This document shows positions 59,530 to 64,000 of a stretch of DNA of 64,000 nucleotides, piece after piece. Under the pieces are notes generated by a model, which was not told the DNA's origin, ran no database searches, and worked only from the letters and a program-made list of their open reading frames with translations. Each line of letters starts with the position of its first letter. The stretch's first letter is position 1. Location: the NCBI GenBank assembly GCA_963422275.1, contig OY729418.1, forward strand, positions 1,674,001-1,738,000, in the 5' to 3' direction. Both the position numbers and the translations under genes were made by a program. This stretch comes from G963422275 sp963422275. GTDB taxonomy: Bacteria > Pseudomonadota > Alphaproteobacteria > Rhodobacterales > Rhodobacteraceae.

Positions 59530-61704
59530 ATGGCTGAACGATCTTTTGCAAAAGAAGTCGAAGACCTGAAACTTGGAAAAGGGGATCTTTTTCGGGGCGA
59601 AGGCATTCTGGCGATCACCAAGGCCCTGCTGCAATCTGGCGTCGCCTATGTGGGCGGCTATCAGGGTTCGCCGATTTCACATCTGATGGATGTGCTGGCC
59701 GATGCAAATGACATTCTCGACGAGCTTGGCGTTGTGTTCCAAAGCTCGGCCAGCGAGGCGACTGCGGGCGCGATGCTGTCGGCTTCGGTCATGTATCCCC
59801 TGCGCGGAGCGGTGGCATGGAAATCCACCGTGGGCACCAATGTGGCCTCAGACGCGCTGTCGAACCTGTCTTCGGGAGGTGTGACCGGCGGGGCGATGGT
59901 GATCGTGGGCGAGGATTACGGCGAAGGCTCCTCAATCATGCAGGAACGCACCCACGCGATTGCGATGAAATCGCAGATTTGGCTGCTGGACCCGCGCCCG
60001 GATCAATCCTGCATGGTCAATCTGATCGAAAAAGGCTTCGAGCTGTCCGAAGCATCGAACACTCCGGTTATGTTGCAGGTGCGTGTGAGATCCTGTCATA
60101 TGACCGGCGAATTTGCATGCAAGGACAACAGGCGCCCTGATTTCACTCTGAAAGACGCGTTGAACAACCCCAAGCGGGATCTTGACCGGATTGTTCTGCC
60201 CCCTGCCGCTTATGAGCATGAAATCGAGAAGATCAAGACGCGGATGCCCACCGCCATCGATTTTATCCGCGACCACAATCTGAACGAATTCTTTGGTCCG
60301 ACCGACGCAGACAAAAAGGGCAGGACCGGCTTGATCGTTCAGGGTGGCATGTATAACAGCACAATCCGTGCCTTGCAGTTTCTGGGTCTCAGTGACACCT
60401 ATGGCAACTCGAAGCTGCCGATCTATGTAATGAATGTCAGTTATCCGACAATCCAGAGCGAGGTGGACGAGTTCTGCGACGGACTGGATGCAGTACTGGC
60501 GATCGAAGAGGGCCAGCCGGAATATATAGAACAGTCGATCTCGACCGTTCTGGCCCGCGAGAAGCGCGTGATCGAAGTTCATGGCAAGGATTACTTGCCC
60601 ATGGGCGGCGATTATACCACCGCCGTTCTGACCGAAGGCATCGGCAAGTTCCTAGCCGATCACGAACCCAAGCAACTGGGCAACCGCGCACCGGTGCCCG
60701 ATTCGGTGCCGACCCTGACCGATCCGGCGGTGGAGAAGCTCAGGAACGTTGTGCCGCCGCGTCCGCCGGGACTGTGCACCGGCTGTCCGGAACGACCGAT
60801 CTTTGCCGCGATGAAACTGGTCTTTGAGGAAATGGGCGATCACCACGTGTCCGCCGATATCGGCTGTCACCTGTTTTCCATCCTGCCGCCGTTCAATATC
60901 GGTACAACCACAATGGGGTACGGGCTTGGTCCCGCCTCAGCGGCCGCGTTCAACGTCAAGGGCGCAAAGCGGTCGATCTCGATCATGGGCGATGGCGGTT
61001 TCTGGCACAATGGGCTAACCAGCGGCATTGGCAATGCGGTGTTCAACAAGCACGACGGCGTGTTTGTCATCGTCGATAACTATTATTCCTCTGCCACTGG
61101 CGGACAGGACATCCTGTCATCGCGCGCATTCAACAAGCGCCGCAAGACCAACAACTCCATTGTCGCGGCGGTCAAGGGCATCGGCGCCACCTGGGTGCGC
61201 CAGATCGACCGCACCTATGATGTCAACCGGATGCGCGATGTGCTCATGGAGGCGTTGACCACAGATGAGGAAGGTCCCAAGATCATAGTTGCCTCATCCG
61301 AGTGCATGCTGAACAAGCAGCGCCGGGAGAAGCCGCAGGTTGCCAAGGCAATCAAGGGCGGCAGGCGCGTGGTCAAGGAAAAATTCGGCGTGGATGAGGA
61401 TGTGTGCACAGGCGATCACGCCTGTATCCGCCTGTCGGGTTGCCCGTCCCTTTCGGTCAAGGAACTGGACGACCCCCTGCGAGACGATCCCGTGGCGTCA
61501 ATCGACACGACTTGCGTGGCCTGCGGCAATTGCGGCGAGGTGTCGGATGCCGCTGTTCTCTGCCCCTCGTTCTTCCGGGCCGAGGTCATCCACCACCCCA
61601 GCGGCTGGGACAAATTCAAGGATGCCGTCTCTCAGCCAATCATCCGCTACCTGCAACACCGGCGCGAACGGCGCGCGGTCAGCTTCGAGGTGCAGGGCAC
61701 ATGA
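59530..61704 (+). CDS. iorA: Indolepyruvate ferredoxin oxidoreductase alpha subunit IorA
   Basis: 724-aa thiamine-diphosphate enzyme that oxidatively decarboxylates arylpyruvates to aryl-acetyl-CoA with ferredoxin. The pyrimidine domain begins GKGDLFRGEGILAITKALL. A Cys pair GLCTGCPERP lies near 415, the TPP motif GDG at 487-489 continues with NAVFNKHDGVFVIVDNYY, and the C-terminal ferredoxin-like domain has cysteines in VCTGDHACIRLSGCPSL and CVACGNCGEV. It overlaps iorB by ATGA. In an auxin-catabolic cluster it would bring tryptophan-derived indolepyruvate into the pathway. Confidence 0.92.
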   Translation: MAERSFAKEVEDLKLGKGDLFRGEGILAITKALLQSGVAYVGGYQGSPISHLMDVLADANDILDELGVVFQSSASEATAGAMLSASVMYPLRGAVAWKSTVGTNVASDALSNLSSGGVTGGAMVIVGEDYGEGSSIMQERTHAIAMKSQIWLLDPRPDQSCMVNLIEKGFELSEASNTPVMLQVRVRSCHMTGEFACKDNRRPDFTLKDALNNPKRDLDRIVLPPAAYEHEIEKIKTRMPTAIDFIRDHNLNEFFGPTDADKKGRTGLIVQGGMYNSTIRALQFLGLSDTYGNSKLPIYVMNVSYPTIQSEVDEFCDGLDAVLAIEEGQPEYIEQSISTVLAREKRVIEVHGKDYLPMGGDYTTAVLTEGIGKFLADHEPKQLGNRAPVPDSVPTLTDPAVEKLRNVVPPRPPGLCTGCPERPIFAAMKLVFEEMGDHHVSADIGCHLFSILPPFNIGTTTMGYGLGPASAAAFNVKGAKRSISIMGDGGFWHNGLTSGIGNAVFNKHDGVFVIVDNYYSSATGGQDILSSRAFNKRRKTNNSIVAAVKGIGATWVRQIDRTYDVNRMRDVLMEALTTDEEGPKIIVASSECMLNKQRREKPQVAKAIKGGRRVVKEKFGVDEDVCTGDHACIRLSGCPSLSVKELDDPLRDDPVASIDTTCVACGNCGEVSDAAVLCPSFFRAEVIHHPSGWDKFKDAVSQPIIRYLQHRRERRAVSFEVQGT

Positions 61705-63263
61705 GAGATAATGCAGTCAAGCTCGGCCTGAAGGCATTCAGCACCGATCGCCCCATCTCCATAGCGATTGTGGCGATGGGGGGTCAGGGCGGTGGCGTAT
61801 TGACTGGCTGGATCATCGAACTTGCGGAGAGCCAGGGATGGGTGGCGCAATCGACCTCGGTGCCTGGCGTGGCCCAGCGGACGGGTGCAACCATCTATTA
61901 CGTCGAAATGATGTGCGCCAATGGGACTGGTCAGCGACCGGTTCTGGCGCAAATGCCCACTCCCGGCGACGTGGACGTGGTAATTGCGTCGGAATACATG
62001 GAGGCTGGGCGGTCGATTCTGCGAGGTATCGTGACTCCCGACCGGACTACATTGATCGCTTCCAGCCACCGTGCGCTTTCGACCATCGAGAAGATGGCAC
62101 CGGGTGAAGGCATTGCCGATAGCGGTGCAGTTGCCGATGCCATCAGCGTGGTGGCACAGCAGGAAATTGTCTTTGACATGAATGAGATGGCCGTTCGGAA
62201 TGGCTCGGTCATCTCGTCGGCCATGTTCGGCAGTCTCGCCGCATCGGGCGCCTTGCCTTTTGAGCGGGAAGTCTATTACGATGTCATCCGCAAGAGCGGC
62301 AAAGGGGTCGAAGCCAGCATCCGCACCTTTGACGCCGCCTTTGAGCGCACGATCTACGGCGAACCCGAACCTGCCGCTGGCGAAGCGCAGAAAATCCGAA
62401 CCTTCGCCCTGCCCGAGCGGCTGGCCGATGAACGAGCCAATGAGTTGCTTTCACGTATCCGCACCGAACTGCCTGAACCAGCGCACGAAATAGCCTATCT
62501 GGGCCTTCAGAAAGTGGTGGATTTTCAGGATGTTGCCTATGGCGGCGAATATCTCGACCTGTTGCGCGATCTGGCCGAGAGAGACAAGGCCGCAGGTGGA
62601 GAGGCGCGCGGGTATGAGTTTGCAACGACTGCAGCAAAATATTTGGCGAATGCAATGGTCTATGATGATGTCATCCGCGTCGCCTACCTGAAAACCCGCA
62701 CTGTGCGCCGCGCCCGGGTCGAGGATGAGGTTGGCCTGAAAGACGGGCAAATCCTTAACACTACCGAATTCATGCATCCGCGCATGGAAGAGGTCGCTGC
62801 GACCCTGCCGGTGGGCTTGGCCAGTTGGCTGATTGCCCGCCAAAGGCTTTATGGCTGGCTGGACCGGCGCATTAACAAGGGTCGGCGAATCAGCACCTAC
62901 AGCCTGCGCTGGTTCGTGTCACTATATTTTGTCGGTGGCTTGAAGTCCATGCGTCGAAAGTCGCTGCGCCATCAGGCCGAAGTGAAGCATCGTGACGCTT
63001 GGCTGTCCGAAGCCCGTGATGTCCTGATGTCCAACTATGATCTTGCGGTGACGGTGCTGTCCTTTCGTCGCCTGATAAAGGGTTATTCTGACACCCATGT
63101 CCGTGGACTGTCGAAATTCGACAAGGTAATGACCACCACGAAATCCATCGCAGCAAGGGATGACGCCGCCGATTGGGCTGGGCGTTTGCTGACCTCAGCT
63201 GTCAAAGACGCCTCTGGCGTCGAGTTGGAAGGCACCATCAAAACCATTGAGTCCTTTTCATGA
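61701..63263 (+). CDS. iorB: Indolepyruvate ferredoxin oxidoreductase beta subunit IorB (long aerobic type)
   Basis: 520 aa from the ATG at 61701 that overlaps the iorA stop. The N-terminal ~200 residues are the gamma-type POR domain: SIAIVAMGGQGGGVLTGWII, VPGVAQRTGATIYYVEM, and DVVIASEYMEAGR. A long C-terminal extension (DUF6537-type, about residues 230-520) is typical of proteobacterial IorB and absent from archaeal ones. The thioesterase gene overlaps its stop by ATGA. Confidence 0.9.
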   Translation: MRDNAVKLGLKAFSTDRPISIAIVAMGGQGGGVLTGWIIELAESQGWVAQSTSVPGVAQRTGATIYYVEMMCANGTGQRPVLAQMPTPGDVDVVIASEYMEAGRSILRGIVTPDRTTLIASSHRALSTIEKMAPGEGIADSGAVADAISVVAQQEIVFDMNEMAVRNGSVISSAMFGSLAASGALPFEREVYYDVIRKSGKGVEASIRTFDAAFERTIYGEPEPAAGEAQKIRTFALPERLADERANELLSRIRTELPEPAHEIAYLGLQKVVDFQDVAYGGEYLDLLRDLAERDKAAGGEARGYEFATTAAKYLANAMVYDDVIRVAYLKTRTVRRARVEDEVGLKDGQILNTTEFMHPRMEEVAATLPVGLASWLIARQRLYGWLDRRINKGRRISTYSLRWFVSLYFVGGLKSMRRKSLRHQAEVKHRDAWLSEARDVLMSNYDLAVTVLSFRRLIKGYSDTHVRGLSKFDKVMTTTKSIAARDDAADWAGRLLTSAVKDASGVELEGTIKTIESFS

Positions 63264-63784
63264 AAAAATCAGAGCGGAACATGACCCAGGCACGCCCCAT
63301 TCCCCTAACCCAAGTGGATTTGCCCAAAGACCTGTGGTCGCAGAAAAAGACGTTCCGTCACGGCCAGTGCGACCCAGCAGGCATTGTATACACTCCGATG
63401 TTCTTCGACATTTTCAACCAAGTCATCGAAGCTTGGTTTTGCGACTGCCTGAACATCAGCTACTATGACATTCTCGGACCTCGGCGAATCGGGTTGGGTT
63501 ATGTGAATGCCGGCTTCACTTTCTTTACTCCCTGCATGATGGGAGACGAGGTTGAAGTGTTCGTGACCGTGCAGAAGCTGGGCACCAAGTCATATTGGCT
63601 GATTTTGCACGCGATGAAAGACGGCAAAGAAGCCTTGCGCGGAAGTTTCACAACTGTAACTACTTCATTGGAAAACCATCGTGCCATTGAGATTCCGCAA
63701 GACATCAGGGCTGCCATTGCCGGATACACAGATGCGACTCGCTTTGAGAATGGTGAAGAAAGGCTGGAGAGCGCGACATTCTAA
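63260..63784 (+). CDS. Hotdog-fold acyl-CoA thioesterase, 4HBT type
   Basis: 174-aa 4-hydroxybenzoyl-CoA-thioesterase-like protein. The active-site helix start GQCDPAGIVYTPMFFDIFNQ carries the catalytic Asp/Glu region, followed by GYVNAGFTFFTPCMMGDEVEV. It is coupled to iorB by ATGA, so it probably hydrolyses the aryl-acetyl-CoA that IorAB makes, releasing free indole-3-acetate (or a similar acid) for the Rieske oxygenase. The exact acyl group is inferred. Confidence 0.88.
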   Translation: MKKSERNMTQARPIPLTQVDLPKDLWSQKKTFRHGQCDPAGIVYTPMFFDIFNQVIEAWFCDCLNISYYDILGPRRIGLGYVNAGFTFFTPCMMGDEVEVFVTVQKLGTKSYWLILHAMKDGKEALRGSFTTVTTSLENHRAIEIPQDIRAAIAGYTDATRFENGEERLESATF

Positions 63785-63819
63785 ATTCGGTTGAAGAACA
63801 ACAAAAACAGGAAACGAGG

Positions 63820-64000
63820 TTGTGGCTCAGTATTCTTGCCCTGCACCGCGTGATCTTTGCTGAGTTAAATCGAGTTTTGCTGGATCAAGTAGGGATCAGT
63901 CTCGCGAAATTCGATGCTCTGGCGCAACTCTATCGATATCCCGATGGCCTTAACATGAGCCAGTTGTCCAAAGCTCTCAAGGTTTCAAATGGAAACGTTT
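63820..64000 (+). CDS. MarR-family transcriptional regulator (partial)
   Basis: The frame is open to the window end and encodes LWLSILALHRVIFAELNRVL, then ISLAKFDALAQLYRYPDGL and NMSQLSKALKVSNGNV, the dimerisation helix and the start of the winged helix of a MarR protein. No ATG or GTG lies upstream in frame; a TTG at 63820 after AGGAAACGAGG is the best start, but the open frame extends back to 63757, so the true start is uncertain. MarR proteins control known auxin-catabolic loci, and this one may bind the AT-rich palindromes at 47651, 47715 and 59482. Confidence 0.75.
   Translation, partial: MWLSILALHRVIFAELNRVLLDQVGISLAKFDALAQLYRYPDGLNMSQLSKALKVSNGNV

Overview
The window looks like a chromosomal segment of an alphaproteobacterium, most likely a Rhodobacterales/Roseobacter-type organism. 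This is an inference from the moderately high GC, the TRAP and tripartite tricarboxylate (TTT) transporters, and the dense ATGA-coupled aromatic catabolic operons. I saw no rRNA, tRNA or CRISPR array.

Layout. (1) 1-5010: a TRAP transporter (dctM partial, dctQ, dctP, minus strand) diverges from an extradiol dioxygenase and an MhpA-like flavin monooxygenase. (2) 5011-25280: an accessory island full of dead mobile-element pieces. At its core is a defence-like locus of DUF3883 helicase, DUF1156 DNA methyltransferase A, hicBA, methyltransferase B (opposite strand), two tyrosine recombinases and a DUF499 ATPase with an N-terminal HEPN domain. Around it lie an AbiEi/DUF6088-like pseudogene, a DUF932-like gene split by an IS1595-family element, and a ruined hipBA operon split by an IS5-family mini-element. 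(3) 25281-28684: a second VOC dioxygenase, an FAH-family hydrolase and a second MhpA-like monooxygenase, which looks like the rest of the ring-cleavage cluster cut by the island. (4) 28685-39288: a second accessory stretch with a 381-aa gene of unknown function coupled to a broken DUF4365 gene, IS5 and IS1595 remnants, and a RecQ-UvrD fused helicase split by a frameshift. (5) 39289-63784: a large catabolic region of three blocks, with the first residues of a MarR-type regulator at the window end.

The most striking feature is the methyltransferase locus. Genes A and B face each other and share a near-identical 821-bp inverted repeat that encodes the SAM-binding half. They also share a perfect 76-bp inverted repeat near the 3' end. 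Between the repeats, where an alpha-class enzyme would carry its target-recognition domain, the two genes diverge. Two tandem tyrosine recombinases lie directly upstream of B and read in the same direction. This is the layout of an invertible, phase-variable specificity switch, here on a DUF1156/DUF499/helicase system. hicBA sits inside the segment that would flip.

The large catabolic region is best explained as indole-3-acetate (auxin) degradation. A Rieske oxygenase with its reductase would oxidise the indole ring. A CoA ligase, a thiolase-like protein lacking the nucleophilic cysteine, and a DUF35 protein fused to a short-chain dehydrogenase would activate the side chain and remove acetyl-CoA by retro-aldol cleavage to give isatin. 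An isatin-hydrolase-like enzyme would then open the ring. Nearby genes (nitrilase, aminotransferase, aldehyde dehydrogenase, indolepyruvate ferredoxin oxidoreductase IorAB, thioesterase) could funnel indole precursors into the same acid. A gentisate dioxygenase, an FAH hydrolase and a maleate isomerase form a lower pathway to pyruvate and fumarate. A TTT transporter, with TctC separated from TctAB by gene debris, completes the region. The substrate assignment is inference; the gene families are mostly clear.
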